NCBI RefSeq assembly: GCF_934190775.1 | Contig: NZ_CAKPTG010000002.1 | Coordinates: 138,423 to 202,422, forward strand | Direction: 5' to 3' | From: an uncultured Phascolarctobacterium sp. | Lineage (GTDB): Bacteria; Bacillota; Negativicutes; Acidaminococcales; Acidaminococcaceae | DNA: 64,000 bases | In this document: in pieces, positions 34,223-42,975 of the stretch | Numbering within the stretch: the stretch's first letter is position 1 | How the letters are laid out: each line of letters begins with the position of its first letter | Translations under genes and position numbers: made by a program | The notes under the pieces: generated by a model | Told to the model about the DNA's origin: nothing | What the model saw: the letters and a program-made list of their open reading frames with translations, nothing else | Databases searched by the model: none

Positions 34223-35827
34223 ATGGATGAAAAATTTAAGCAGATTAGAATTGTAGATATCGATAAGCTTGATGTTTATCAAGATAAACGTAATTGCTAT
34301 TCTGAAATAGAGGATTTCGTGAATAGCCATAAGGGCACTAAAGGACAAATTTGTACTATAGGTGGTTTGCTTTCTACCGGGAAAACGGTACTTCTTAATC
34401 AGATAGCGAAGGAACTGCACGCAAAAGGTTATAAGTGTTTATATCTTAGTTGTTCTGATGAATATGAAAATATAATTAAGGATCGTAATAACAATATTGT
34501 TCATAAACCTGAAATTAATGAATTATATGAATTGTTAAATAGCGCAATCAAAGAAGATTATAATTATGTTTTTATAGATGGAATAACTTTGATCAAAGAT
34601 TTTGTTGGTCAGGGTAATGTTTTATCTAATTATTATGGTAATCAGGGTTTGAATATTATTGTTGCGGGTACGGATTCTTTGAGTTTTACTTTATTGTCTC
34701 AAGATGATATGATGGACCGCCTTAAGCCTGTACATACTTCATATGTTTCTTTTTCGGAATACAATAGATTATTAGGTAAAGGACTTAATGATTATATCCA
34801 GTTTGGTGGAACATTGAAAGAGGAATCACCTTATAAAGATGGATCTTCTACGATAGAATATACTAATAAGGCTATTGTAAAAAATATTATTCGTTCGGTT
34901 CGTGGAAATGAGCATAAGGATACTCATGCACTTACTTTGTTGTATCCTGAAGATGATATTGTTTCAACTATTCATAGATGTATTAATCAGATGAATCAGG
35001 ATTTTCTTGTTTCTGCGATTAATCGAAATAATGGTATTTTTGAATCACATCCTTTGCATCTTGGCGTTGATAATGATCGAAATTTTCTTTACCGCAATCA
35101 TTTGGATGTTGAAATGCTTGATGTGCAGATAAAAAAATCGTTAGAAGTTTTGAATAAAGATGAAATGCATGTCAATATGAGGCAAGAAGATGTAGATGTT
35201 ATAAGAAAATTTCTTGAGGATTTGGATTTGGTATTGACTGTTCCAACATATCTTTCGGTAGAAGGGGAGCAGCCTGTTCGCGGAAGAAATATGCAGATTA
35301 TAAGCCAGGCGGGCATGGTTTATAGTCATGCTACAGAATTACTTAGATTAATTACTAGTGATGAGCATTGGAAAAATTTAAAAGTATGCGGCTTAGAGAA
35401 TAAGGAAAAATTCATAGAAAAAGCAGAGCGTCAAATTAAAGGTGCTATTTTAGCAAACCTTGTTATCTATGATACCTATAAGGCGCTTCATGAAAATTAT
35501 TATGTGACTAAAATTCGTAGAAATTCTGATGGTAAAGAAGTTAATCTGGCTATAGTTGATAAGCAGTACAAGGATACATATTTGTTTGAAGTGGGGTATT
35601 CACAATATAAAGCTGATAATCAAGTTAAAAATTTAGCAAACGAAGAGTTCAATAATTATATTGAGGAGAGCTTTGGCAAAATAAAAGGACGTTACGTTAT
35701 TTATACCGGCGAGAATGACACTCTTGAATCAGCTTTGGGAGAAATTAAGTTTTTTTCAGCAGAACTGTTTTTTAAAAGTGTTGTTAATGTAAATAACGTC
35801 GAGAATTTATTGGATTTGCTAAATTAA
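34223..35827 (+). CDS. AAA ATPase with DUF4143-like C-terminal domain
   Basis: 534 residues from ATG 34223 (GAGGTG upstream). AAA_14-type core: Walker A GGLLSTGKTVLLNQI near 45, Walker B YNYVFIDG near 112, AGTDSLSF sensor and TSYVSFSEYNRLLG, the usual bridge to DUF4143. The C-terminal restriction-nuclease-like fold appears degenerate: GKEVNLAIVDKQ...YLFEVGYSQ has Asn and Gly where active members have Asp and Lys. Base use is clearly more AT-rich than its neighbours, so it was probably acquired. Function unknown. 33999-34222 upstream holds one long hairpin CAGGAGAG/CTCTCCTG (34059-34090) and no gene. Confidence 0.78.
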   Translation: MDEKFKQIRIVDIDKLDVYQDKRNCYSEIEDFVNSHKGTKGQICTIGGLLSTGKTVLLNQIAKELHAKGYKCLYLSCSDEYENIIKDRNNNIVHKPEINELYELLNSAIKEDYNYVFIDGITLIKDFVGQGNVLSNYYGNQGLNIIVAGTDSLSFTLLSQDDMMDRLKPVHTSYVSFSEYNRLLGKGLNDYIQFGGTLKEESPYKDGSSTIEYTNKAIVKNIIRSVRGNEHKDTHALTLLYPEDDIVSTIHRCINQMNQDFLVSAINRNNGIFESHPLHLGVDNDRNFLYRNHLDVEMLDVQIKKSLEVLNKDEMHVNMRQEDVDVIRKFLEDLDLVLTVPTYLSVEGEQPVRGRNMQIISQAGMVYSHATELLRLITSDEHWKNLKVCGLENKEKFIEKAERQIKGAILANLVIYDTYKALHENYYVTKIRRNSDGKEVNLAIVDKQYKDTYLFEVGYSQYKADNQVKNLANEEFNNYIEESFGKIKGRYVIYTGENDTLESALGEIKFFSAELFFKSVVNVNNVENLLDLLN

Positions 35828-35935
35828 GAAGTCAGATGGTATGGGAAGGATTTGCCCCAATAGCATTTCTTTATTGACCGTGATTCACTCTACGTAATGG
35901 TGATTGTACTGTCTTTTTTGTTACCTAAATTACAG

Positions 35936-35975
35936 TTTGCTGCATTTTGAAAAAAAATGCAGCAAATTTTTATTT
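35936..35975 (+). terminator. Terminator after the AAA ATPase gene
   Basis: TTTGCTGCATTTT / AAAATGCAGCAAA perfect stem with long T-run. The 110 bp between the stop codon and this hairpin show nothing else I can support. Confidence 0.9.
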
Positions 35976-36002
35976 TTATACCGATTTTTTTCATAAAAAT
36001 AC

Positions 36003-36031
36003 TTTACCTTGCGGGAATTTAGGTATATAAT
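36003..36031 (+). promoter_or_regulatory. Promoter of the amino-acid ABC transporter operon
   Basis: TTTACC at 36003-36008, 17-bp spacer, TATAAT at 36026-36031. Confidence 0.65.
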
Positions 36032-36075
36032 GTACGTATCTCAAAAATGGCTTACAATATCGAAAGGGGAAATTG

Positions 36076-36855
36076 ATGATGAAGAAGATTTTATTTTTAG
36101 TTATGGCAGTTCTGGCTGCTGCTTCTATGATGATTGCCGGCTGCGGCGGTGGCGATAAAAAAGCTGCTGAACCGGAAAAGGTACTGCGCGTTGGTACCGA
36201 GCCTACCTTTGCACCTTTTGAATTCCAAAAAGAAGGCAGCAAGAGCTACGATGGCTTTGACATGGATCTGGCACGTGCTATCGGTAAGCAAATGGGCTAC
36301 AAGGTTGAAATTGTCAGCATGGGCTTTGATGCTTTGATTCCGGCACTGAACTCAGGTAACATTGATGTTGTTGCTGCAGGCATGAGCATTAACGAAGAGC
36401 GTCAAAAGGCTGTTACCTTCTCTGAGCCTTATTATACTTCTGGTCTGATCGTTATGGTAAATAAGGACAACAGCGAAGTTAAGAGCGTTAAAGATCTGGA
36501 AGGCAAACGTATTGCCTGCCAAATCGGTACCACCGGTGAAAAGAATGCAAGAAAAGTTGCTAACGCTAAAGTAACTGCTTTCAACACTAATGATGAAGCT
36601 GTTATGGAACTGAAAAACAAAGGCGTTGATGCGATTATCAATGATAGTCCTGTAGTTGGTTATTACCTGGCACAGGGTGGCAACAACAGCATGAAGACTG
36701 TTGGTGATATCATGGAAGCAGAGCAATACGGTCTGGCTGTAAAAAAAGGTAATGATAAGCTTGCGGGCGAAATCAACAAGGCTTTGGCTGAGTTGAAGAA
36801 AAATGGTGAATATGACAAGATTTACAAAACCTGGTTTGGTGAAGTAAAGAAATAA
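36076..36855 (+). CDS. Polar amino-acid ABC transporter, substrate-binding lipoprotein 1
   Basis: 259 residues from ATG 36076 (36079 is equally possible). Signal peptide ends in the lipobox IAGC, so it is a lipoprotein. Type II periplasmic-binding fold: RVGTEPTFAPFEF, GFDMDLARAIGKQMGY, IACQIGTTGEKNA. This style fits glutamine, histidine or arginine binding proteins. It forms a tandem with a close paralogue 97 bp downstream and precedes permease and ATPase genes. Confidence 0.92.
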   Translation: MMKKILFLVMAVLAAASMMIAGCGGGDKKAAEPEKVLRVGTEPTFAPFEFQKEGSKSYDGFDMDLARAIGKQMGYKVEIVSMGFDALIPALNSGNIDVVAAGMSINEERQKAVTFSEPYYTSGLIVMVNKDNSEVKSVKDLEGKRIACQIGTTGEKNARKVANAKVTAFNTNDEAVMELKNKGVDAIINDSPVVGYYLAQGGNNSMKTVGDIMEAEQYGLAVKKGNDKLAGEINKALAELKKNGEYDKIYKTWFGEVKK

Positions 36856-36868
36856 TATTTTGTTCACT

Positions 36869-36907
36869 ACGGAGCACGACAGGGTTTTATTGCCGGACGT
36901 GCTCCGT
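36869..36907 (+). terminator. Hairpin between the two binding-protein genes
   Basis: ACGGAGCACG / CGTGCTCCGT, ten perfect pairs, weak T-run. It may be a leaky terminator or a stem that protects the first mRNA, giving more of protein 1 than of the downstream genes. Confidence 0.65.
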
Positions 36908-36952
36908 TTGATATTAAAAAATTAGAAAAGAAAAAATGAGGGGGACCAACAA

Positions 36953-37720
36953 ATGAAAAAGGTATTAGTGTTTTTAATGATGGCTATTATGGCCTGCAGC
37001 ATGTTGCTGACCGGCTGCGGCGGTGAAGAAAAAAAGGCTGCTGACAGCGCAAAGGTTTTGCGTGTCGGCACTGAGCCTGTATTTGCACCGTTTGAATTTC
37101 CTAAGGAAGGCAGCAAGGATCTGACCGGCTTTGATATTGAACTGATAGAAGCTCTTGGTAAGCAAATGGGCTACAAGGTTGAAATGGTAAGCATGGGCTT
37201 TGATGCTCTGATTCCGGCGCTGAATTCCAACAATATTGATGTTGCTATTGCCGGTATGACCATTACCGACGAGCGTAAAAAGGTTGTTGATTTTACTGAA
37301 TCCTATTACACCTCAGGTCTGATGATCATGGTACGTAAAGACAGCAATGTAAAATCCATCGATGATTTGAAGGGCAAAACTATTGCCTGCCAAATCGGTA
37401 CTACCGGTGAAAACAAATCCAGAACTGTTGAAGGCGCTAAGGTAAAGGCATTCAATACTCAGGACGAGGCTTCTCTGGAGTTGAAAAACGGCGGTGCTGA
37501 TGCTGTAATCGGTGATGCTCCGGTTGTTGAATACTATATGACCAAAGCAGGCAAGGATTTTGCTAAAACTGTTGGTGAAAGAATGGAAGCTGAGCCTTAC
37601 GGTATTGCTGTTAAAAAAGGCAGCAAGCTGGCCGGTGATTTAAATAAAGCTTTAGCTGAATTGAAAAAGAGCGGCGAATATGATAAGCTTTATACTAAAT
37701 GGTTTGGAGAGAAAAAATAA
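36953..37720 (+). CDS. Polar amino-acid ABC transporter, substrate-binding lipoprotein 2
   Basis: 255 residues, lipobox LTGC. Clear paralogue of the gene upstream (shared EFxKEGSK, KQMGYKVE, SMGFDALIPALNS, IACQIGTTGE). Differences cluster in the ligand-facing stretches, so the two may offer different amino acids to one permease. GGGGG before the ATG. Confidence 0.92.
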   Translation: MKKVLVFLMMAIMACSMLLTGCGGEEKKAADSAKVLRVGTEPVFAPFEFPKEGSKDLTGFDIELIEALGKQMGYKVEMVSMGFDALIPALNSNNIDVAIAGMTITDERKKVVDFTESYYTSGLMIMVRKDSNVKSIDDLKGKTIACQIGTTGENKSRTVEGAKVKAFNTQDEASLELKNGGADAVIGDAPVVEYYMTKAGKDFAKTVGERMEAEPYGIAVKKGSKLAGDLNKALAELKKSGEYDKLYTKWFGEKK

Positions 37721-37772
37721 GCAGTAGTTATCTCCGGCCTGAAACTAAGAATTTAGAAGGGATTGGGAGAAT

Positions 37773-38423
37773 ATGAATTTTGAGCTTATGGCAAATTCGT
37801 TTCCGCTTTTGTTGGCCGGTGCCGCTATTACCGTAGAGATTACGGCGATGAGCGTTACCTTCGGTCTGCTGATTGGCTGCATGATCGGTATTGCACGTTT
37901 GTGCAGCATTAAGCCGTTGCGTTATTTTGCCAATGTTTATGTCGATTTTATCCGCGGCACCCCGCTGCTGGTACAAATCTTCCTCGTGTATTTTGCGTTG
38001 CCTAACATTATCGGCAGCCGTGTTGATCCGTTTGTGGCAGCAATTTCCGCCTGCTCTATCAACAGTGGTGCGTATGTTGCCGAAATCTTCCGTGCCGGCA
38101 TCCAGTCTATCGACAAGGGCCAGATGGAAGCAGGCCGCAGCCTTGGCATGACCTGGGCGCAGACTATGCGCTATATCATCATGCCGCAGGCCTTCAAGCG
38201 CATCATTCCGCCTCTGGGCAATGAGTTTATCGCCATGCTGAAGGATTCCTCTCTGGTTTCCGTTATCGGCTTCGAAGAACTGACACGTCGCGGCCAGCTT
38301 ATTATTGCCCGTACCTACGCTTCCTTTGAAATCTGGATGGCTGTAGCTATTATCTATCTGATTATGACCTTTGCTGTTGCAAGGTTTACCGGTTATCTGG
38401 AGCGGAGGTTTGACACGAAATGA
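37773..38423 (+). CDS. Polar amino-acid ABC transporter permease
   Basis: 216 residues, five membrane segments, HisM/GlnP family; EAA loop EAGRSLGMTWAQTMRYIIMP near 128-147 and the family-typical DFIRGTPLLVQIF. Overlaps the ATPase gene by 4 bp (ATGA). Confidence 0.93.
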   Translation: MNFELMANSFPLLLAGAAITVEITAMSVTFGLLIGCMIGIARLCSIKPLRYFANVYVDFIRGTPLLVQIFLVYFALPNIIGSRVDPFVAAISACSINSGAYVAEIFRAGIQSIDKGQMEAGRSLGMTWAQTMRYIIMPQAFKRIIPPLGNEFIAMLKDSSLVSVIGFEELTRRGQLIIARTYASFEIWMAVAIIYLIMTFAVARFTGYLERRFDTK

Positions 38424-39151
38424 GCAAGGAAATGATTGTAATCAAAGATCTGAAGAAAAGCTTTGGTGATTTGCACGTACTCAAGGGTGTAAACCTGACT
38501 ATTGCGGAAAAAGAGGTTGTTGTTATTATCGGCCCTAGCGGCAGCGGTAAGAGTACTCTGTTGCGTTGCATCAACTTTTTGGAGGAGCCTACCGGTGGCA
38601 GCATCGTTATCGACGGTATTCCTCTGAACGGTGAGGCTAATATCAACGAAATCCGTAAGGAAGTCGGCATGGTATTCCAGCGCTTTAATCTGTTCCCGCA
38701 TATGACTGTTATGCAGAATCTGATGCTGGCACCGATGAAGGTGCGTGGCGTTTCTAAGGATGAAGCAGAAAAGACTGCGCATATGTACCTGAAAAAGGTT
38801 GGCATGGAAGATAAAGCCAACAATTATCCTGATCAGCTCAGTGGTGGTCAGCAGCAGCGTGTTGCTATTGCGCGTGCGCTGTGCATGAAGCCGAAGGCTT
38901 TGCTGTTTGACGAGCCTACCAGTGCTCTTGACCCGGAAATGGTTAACGAGGTTCTGGATGTTATGAAGCAGCTGGCTAACGAAGGTATGACCATGGCTGT
39001 TGTTACTCACGAAATGGGCTTTGCCCGTGAGGTTGGCGACCGTGTATGCTTCGTAGACGGCGGCAAAATTTTGGAAGAAGGTACTCCTGAGGAGATTTTT
39101 GGCAATCCGAAAGAGGAACGCACTAAAAACTTCCTGTCCAAGATTTTATAA
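38420..39151 (+). CDS. Polar amino-acid ABC transporter ATP-binding protein (GlnQ type)
   Basis: 243 residues. Walker A GPSGSGKST near 34, Q-loop MVFQRFNLFPHMTV, signature LSGGQQQRVAIARAL, Walker B ALLFDEPTSALD, H-loop VVTHEMGFA. Complete ATPase of the operon; terminator 17 bp after the stop. Confidence 0.95.
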   Translation: MSKEMIVIKDLKKSFGDLHVLKGVNLTIAEKEVVVIIGPSGSGKSTLLRCINFLEEPTGGSIVIDGIPLNGEANINEIRKEVGMVFQRFNLFPHMTVMQNLMLAPMKVRGVSKDEAEKTAHMYLKKVGMEDKANNYPDQLSGGQQQRVAIARALCMKPKALLFDEPTSALDPEMVNEVLDVMKQLANEGMTMAVVTHEMGFAREVGDRVCFVDGGKILEEGTPEEIFGNPKEERTKNFLSKIL

Positions 39152-39167
39152 TTACTCAAATTCTATT

Positions 39168-39197
39168 AAAAGCACATCTGCAAAGGTGTGCTTTTTT
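39168..39197 (+). terminator. Terminator of the ABC operon
   Basis: AAAAGCACATCT / GCAA / AGGTGTGCTTTT stem with wobble and T6. Confidence 0.85.
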
Positions 39198-39227
39198 CAA
39201 CTAATCATAACTTATGGAGTGATAACT

Positions 39228-40844
39228 ATGCAAATTCAATTCGACGGACAACAATATTCCTATGTTTCGCGCCGTCGCGTAGTTTATGGCAGACGCGGGA
39301 TGGTTTGCACCTCGCAGCCATTGGCGTCGCAGGCGGGCCTGCAAATTTTACAGCAAGGCGGCAACGCGGTAGATGCCGCCATAGCCACAGCAATTTGTCA
39401 GACCGTAGTGGAGCCTACGAATAACGGTCTTGGCAGCGACTGCTTTGCGATTGTCTGGGTAAAGGATAAGCTTTATGGCATCAACGGTAGCGGTTATGCG
39501 CCGCAAAACCTGACGGCGGAGGCAGTGCGTGCTGCAGGACATACAGATAAAATGCCGTTCAGAGGTTGGCAGGCTGTGACGGTTCCGGGGGCGCCTTCAG
39601 CTTGGGCGGAGCTGCACAAGCGTTTCGGCCGTTTGCCCTTTGCGCAATTGTTTGCACTTGCTATTGACTATGCGGAAAACGGCTATCCTGTTTCGCCGAT
39701 AGTAGCACGCTTCTGGCAGGAGGGAATTGATGCGCTGGCGCCGTATAAGGATAATCCTGCTGTTGCACCTTGGTTTGCAACATTTGCGCCTCAAGGGGTG
39801 GCACCGCGCACAGGAGAGCTGGTGCGCTTGCCTGACCATGCCAAAACACTGCGCTTGTTGGCGGAAAGCTACTGCGAAAGCTATTATCGCGGTGAGCTTG
39901 CCGAAAAGATTGTCGACTTCAGTGAAAAGACCGGCGGTTGCCTGACTTTGGCGGATTTGGCTGATTATCGTGCAGAATTTGTTGAACCGGTGCATATTAA
40001 TTATCGTGGCTATGATGTGTGGGAGATGCCGCCAAACGGTCACGGTATTACAGCGCTGATGGCTTTGAATATCCTGAAGGGTTTTGATTTTGACGGACGT
40101 GATAGCGTAGCAACGCTGCATAAGCAGATTGAGGCTATGAAGCTGGCCTTTGCCGATGGCATGCAGTATATTGCCGACCCGCGCTATATGCGTACTAAGG
40201 TGGAAGCTATGCTGAGCGAGGAATATGCAGCCAAACGCCGGGCGCTGATTGGCGAGCAGGCCTTGCTGCCGAAAGCAGGCAAGCCCTTCTGCGGCGGTAC
40301 TGTTTATCTGTGTACTGCAGATAACGAGGGAAATATGGTTTCCTTTATCCAGAGCAACTACAAAGACTTTGGCAGTGGCGTTGTGCTGCCTGGTTATGGC
40401 ATTAACTTTAATGATAGGGGTGCAGGCTTTAGCCTGGACGAATCTTCTGATGATTTCCTGCTGCCGCGTAAGAAGCCTTATCATACAATTATCCCAGGCT
40501 TTTTGACTAAGGACGGTGAAGCAGTTGGTCCGTTTGGTGTTATGGGTGCCTATATGCAGCCGCAAGGTCATGTGCAGGTGTTGATGAACACGATTGATTT
40601 CCTGCTGAATCCGCAGGCTGCGCTTGATGCGCCGCGCTGGCAGTGGATTGACGGACGCGAGGTGTGGCTGGAGGACCGCTTTGCGCCGGAGGTAGTGGAG
40701 CAGCTGCGCAAGCAAGGTCATGAGGTGCGCGTTATGAGCGATTACACCAGCTTTGGCAGGGGCGAAATCATTTGGCGCTGCGCTGACGGCGTACTGGCGG
40801 GAGCAACGGAGCCGCGTGCGGACGGAACAGTGGCTGCCTGGTAA
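39228..40844 (+). CDS. Gamma-glutamyltransferase family protein (YwrD type)
   Basis: 538 residues from ATG 39228 (GGAGTGA upstream). Ntn-hydrolase of the GGT family; the new N-terminus is expected at Thr in CGGTVYLCTADNEGNMVSF, and GAYMQPQGHVQVLMN and DAPRW near the end are typical. There is no signal peptide, so it is cytoplasmic, unlike classical GGT. Substrate may be gamma-glutamyl amides or peptides. Monocistronic after the ABC operon terminator. Confidence 0.9.
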   Translation: MQIQFDGQQYSYVSRRRVVYGRRGMVCTSQPLASQAGLQILQQGGNAVDAAIATAICQTVVEPTNNGLGSDCFAIVWVKDKLYGINGSGYAPQNLTAEAVRAAGHTDKMPFRGWQAVTVPGAPSAWAELHKRFGRLPFAQLFALAIDYAENGYPVSPIVARFWQEGIDALAPYKDNPAVAPWFATFAPQGVAPRTGELVRLPDHAKTLRLLAESYCESYYRGELAEKIVDFSEKTGGCLTLADLADYRAEFVEPVHINYRGYDVWEMPPNGHGITALMALNILKGFDFDGRDSVATLHKQIEAMKLAFADGMQYIADPRYMRTKVEAMLSEEYAAKRRALIGEQALLPKAGKPFCGGTVYLCTADNEGNMVSFIQSNYKDFGSGVVLPGYGINFNDRGAGFSLDESSDDFLLPRKKPYHTIIPGFLTKDGEAVGPFGVMGAYMQPQGHVQVLMNTIDFLLNPQAALDAPRWQWIDGREVWLEDRFAPEVVEQLRKQGHEVRVMSDYTSFGRGEIIWRCADGVLAGATEPRADGTVAAW

Positions 40845-40991
40845 TTTTATAAGTTTTGGTGCATTAATATGATACTTTTCGCTGCTTGCAGTACGAATGT
40901 CATTATCATCAAGCTACTATTCTGAGAATGTGAATGTGCAGGATACTACAATAGTAACCTTGCGGTAACTAGCGCACATGAAAGTGCGTAC

Positions 40992-41020
40992 TTTACATGT
41001 TTGCGCTTTGGTACTATGAT
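40992..41020 (+). promoter_or_regulatory. Promoter of the small Cys-rich protein gene
   Basis: TTTACA at 40992-40997, 17-bp spacer, TATGAT at 41015-41020. The rest of 40845-41050 shows nothing I can support. Confidence 0.6.
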
Positions 41021-41064
41021 ATGTACAGATGATGCGCATTGCATCACAAGGAGGTTAACAGATT

Positions 41065-41421
41065 ATGACACAAGAAACTTTGAATTTTGTAAAAGAACAA
41101 ACTGAAGCTTTGATTGCTGCTCCGAGCTGCAGCGCCGAAGCAAAGGCTGCTGCCGAAAAATGGCTGGCTGCTGTTGGTACTGCGGAAGAAGCAGAGGAAA
41201 CCAAAGCTTATATCGCAGAACTTGAAGCAGATATCATGCCGATTGATGGCCTGATTGCTTTTGCTGATTCTGAAGCAGGTGTTGGCGTTTTTGGCGTTGA
41301 ACTGGCTAAAAATATTCTGGCACATGCTAAGGAAATCAAGGCTGCCGGTGCTGCCTATTGTGATTGCCCGGCCTGCGCTGCCTGCAAAGCAATTCTGGAT
41401 AAAAAGGCAGAGCTGCTGTAA
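41065..41421 (+). CDS. Small conserved protein with C-terminal Cys cluster
   Basis: 118 residues, mostly helical and Ala/Glu rich, ending YCDCPACAACKAILDKK: four Cys in two CxC/CxxC-like groups plus Cys23. Similar short proteins occur in anaerobic Firmicutes under the poor label 'Hsp90-like chaperone'; no HSP90 fold is visible. Metal or redox role possible. Own promoter and strong AGGAGG, so probably well expressed. Confidence 0.82.
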   Translation: MTQETLNFVKEQTEALIAAPSCSAEAKAAAEKWLAAVGTAEEAEETKAYIAELEADIMPIDGLIAFADSEAGVGVFGVELAKNILAHAKEIKAAGAAYCDCPACAACKAILDKKAELL

Positions 41422-41442
41422 TTAATCTTCAACAATAACATT

Positions 41443-41489
41443 AACCGCCAGTGTCTCCTGTGAAGGTGAGATGCGGGCGGTTATAATTT
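41443..41489 (+). terminator. Terminator of the small Cys-rich protein gene
   Basis: AACCGCC...GTCTC / GAGAT...GGCGGTT stem with internal mismatches, then a T-rich stretch. Confidence 0.7.
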
Positions 41490-41547
41490 TCTTTCAAAAA
41501 AATGCTGCTTGCGGTATAATATAAAAAATACTGAAGGAGGGAAAAGC

Positions 41548-42693
41548 ATGGATAAGTATATAATCATGAATAAAAATATTCCGTTGGTTAAGACAACGAT
41601 GTCCGCTGCAGGTTACATAACCGAAGTGCTGCAGGTATATAATCCAGAAGCCTTCCCGGTAGGTATTTTTACCGATGATTTCAATAAGCTCGTGGACAGA
41701 TTAAATCAATGGTGGCGTAGCCGTATTATTCCTGCCAGTCGCGACGGATTGCGGTATATTTTGCATTTGTATGATGTAGAATCTCCGGCGGTTTTGAGCA
41801 AGCGCAGTTTGGGGTTGAGTCTGTCCGATCAATATTGGCTGAAGCCTGTTGGCAGTGAGCTGACATGGCAGGAGGTTAACTTTTTCACTAACGATTTTTC
41901 TAAGGAGTTAGGAGAAGCTTTTTTCCAAAAGGAATCCTCCAGGCCTGCGATAAACCCGTTTACGCCGGATGCTTCAAGCAATGGCTGGCTAAAGAAAAAA
42001 TGGGTAAAAATCAATGGTATTACGTATCTTGCCAAAGCAGGTTCCGTGCCGCTGCTGCAGCAACCATATAATGAAATTGCTATCGCTAAGTTAGCGGAGG
42101 CTTTGGCGATTAAGCATGTTCCCTATGAGCTGATTATAGAGGATAATCGTCCGCTGTGCCTTTGTCCTAATTTTATTACTACGGAAACAGAATTTGTGCC
42201 TGCTTATTTTGTAAAGGAGATTCTTCCGAGATCTAATAATGATTCTGCTTACGGACATTTCCTCAGATGCTGCGACTATTTGCAAATACCTGATGTTGCA
42301 AGCTATTTGCAACAGATGCTTTGCCTGGATTACCTGATTGAGAATAGCGACAGGCATTATGGTAATTTCGGTTTTATCCGTGATGTTGATTCTTTGAAGT
42401 TCCTAGGTCCGGCACCGTTATTTGATAATGGTACAAGCCTGTGGTGCGAATCCTTGAATAGCGAAATAGGAACAGCGCTACCTGCTATGCCGTTTAAGGA
42501 TTCGCAGAAAAAGCAGCTTACCTTAGTTAAAGAGTGTTTTATTGATATTAATGGTATTGATGCTTGCGCTGAGATAGTACGCAATACCTTATCGATAAGT
42601 CCGTATTTGGATAAAGAGCGCGTTACGCGTATCAGCGAAGCAGTTGATAATCGTGCGCGTGGACTGAAGAATTATTTGAGCAAGCTAAACTGA
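41548..42693 (+). CDS. HipA-like serine/threonine kinase domain protein
   Basis: 381 residues from ATG 41548 (GGAGGG 6 nt upstream). N-terminal part with SLGLSLSDQYWLKP, then a HipA_C kinase core: GITYLAKAG (nucleotide-binding Lys), LIENSDRHYGNFGF (catalytic Asp and Asn) and PLFDNGTSLW (metal Asp). Related to HipA/CtkA kinases. No HipB-like antitoxin stands next to it, which is the rule for this Firmicute subgroup. It lies just left of the tRNA-Arg scar zone, so it may have arrived with an element. Confidence 0.87.
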   Translation: MDKYIIMNKNIPLVKTTMSAAGYITEVLQVYNPEAFPVGIFTDDFNKLVDRLNQWWRSRIIPASRDGLRYILHLYDVESPAVLSKRSLGLSLSDQYWLKPVGSELTWQEVNFFTNDFSKELGEAFFQKESSRPAINPFTPDASSNGWLKKKWVKINGITYLAKAGSVPLLQQPYNEIAIAKLAEALAIKHVPYELIIEDNRPLCLCPNFITTETEFVPAYFVKEILPRSNNDSAYGHFLRCCDYLQIPDVASYLQQMLCLDYLIENSDRHYGNFGFIRDVDSLKFLGPAPLFDNGTSLWCESLNSEIGTALPAMPFKDSQKKQLTLVKECFIDINGIDACAEIVRNTLSISPYLDKERVTRISEAVDNRARGLKNYLSKLN

Positions 42694-42709
42694 AAATGAG
42701 TATCAAAAA

Positions 42710-42753
42710 ACCGCTAAAGCCTTCAAAAGCTTTAGCGGTACTTTTCTTTTTTT
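42710..42753 (+). terminator. Terminator of the HipA-like gene
   Basis: ACCGCTAAAGC / GCTTTAGCGGT perfect stem, then CTTTTCTTTTTTTT. The last part (from 42737) equals the tail that follows tRNA-Arg(CCG) on the other strand. Confidence 0.9.
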
Positions 42754-42798
42754 TGGTGCGCCTGAGAGGAATCGAACCCCCGCACACGGTTCCGGAGA
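42754..42798 (-). repeat. tRNA-Arg(CCG) 3'-half copy A (attachment-site remnant)
   Basis: 45 nt from the CCA end to the anticodon loop, 44 of 45 identical to 43490-43534 of the intact gene, and the identity continues into the downstream T-rich tail. Ends exactly at the anticodon loop. It cannot fold into a tRNA. Such a piece is what tyrosine-recombinase integration at a tRNA 3' end leaves. Confidence 0.85.
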
Positions 42799-42877
42799 AA
42801 TAGTATGCTTGTTATGTAACGAATTTCAAAGCTATAAACTACTGGTCTTTAGCTGTTGGATATAGTATAATGAACAT

Positions 42878-42967
42878 AGAAAAAGTGCTACCGATAGACG
42901 GTTGCCCTTAGAAAATGTTAGTTGAAAATAACCGCTCGTTTTCCTAGGACGGGGCGGTTATTTTTTT
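42878..42967 (+). ncRNA. Antitoxin-like small RNA, copy A (orphan)
   Basis: Promoter TGGTCT (42843-42848), 17-bp spacer, TATAAT (42866-42871). The RNA starts near 42878 and ends at a terminator AAATAACCGC / GCGGTTATTT plus T7. It shares AGTGCTACCGATAGACGGTT with copy B. The toxin frame expected on the minus strand is gone except for a few codons. Confidence 0.7.
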
Positions 42968-42975
42968 ACCGAGTC

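Noticed and set aside
39597..40721. 374-codon open frame on the minus strand
   Set aside because: Antisense to the gamma-glutamyltransferase gene; no coding signs.
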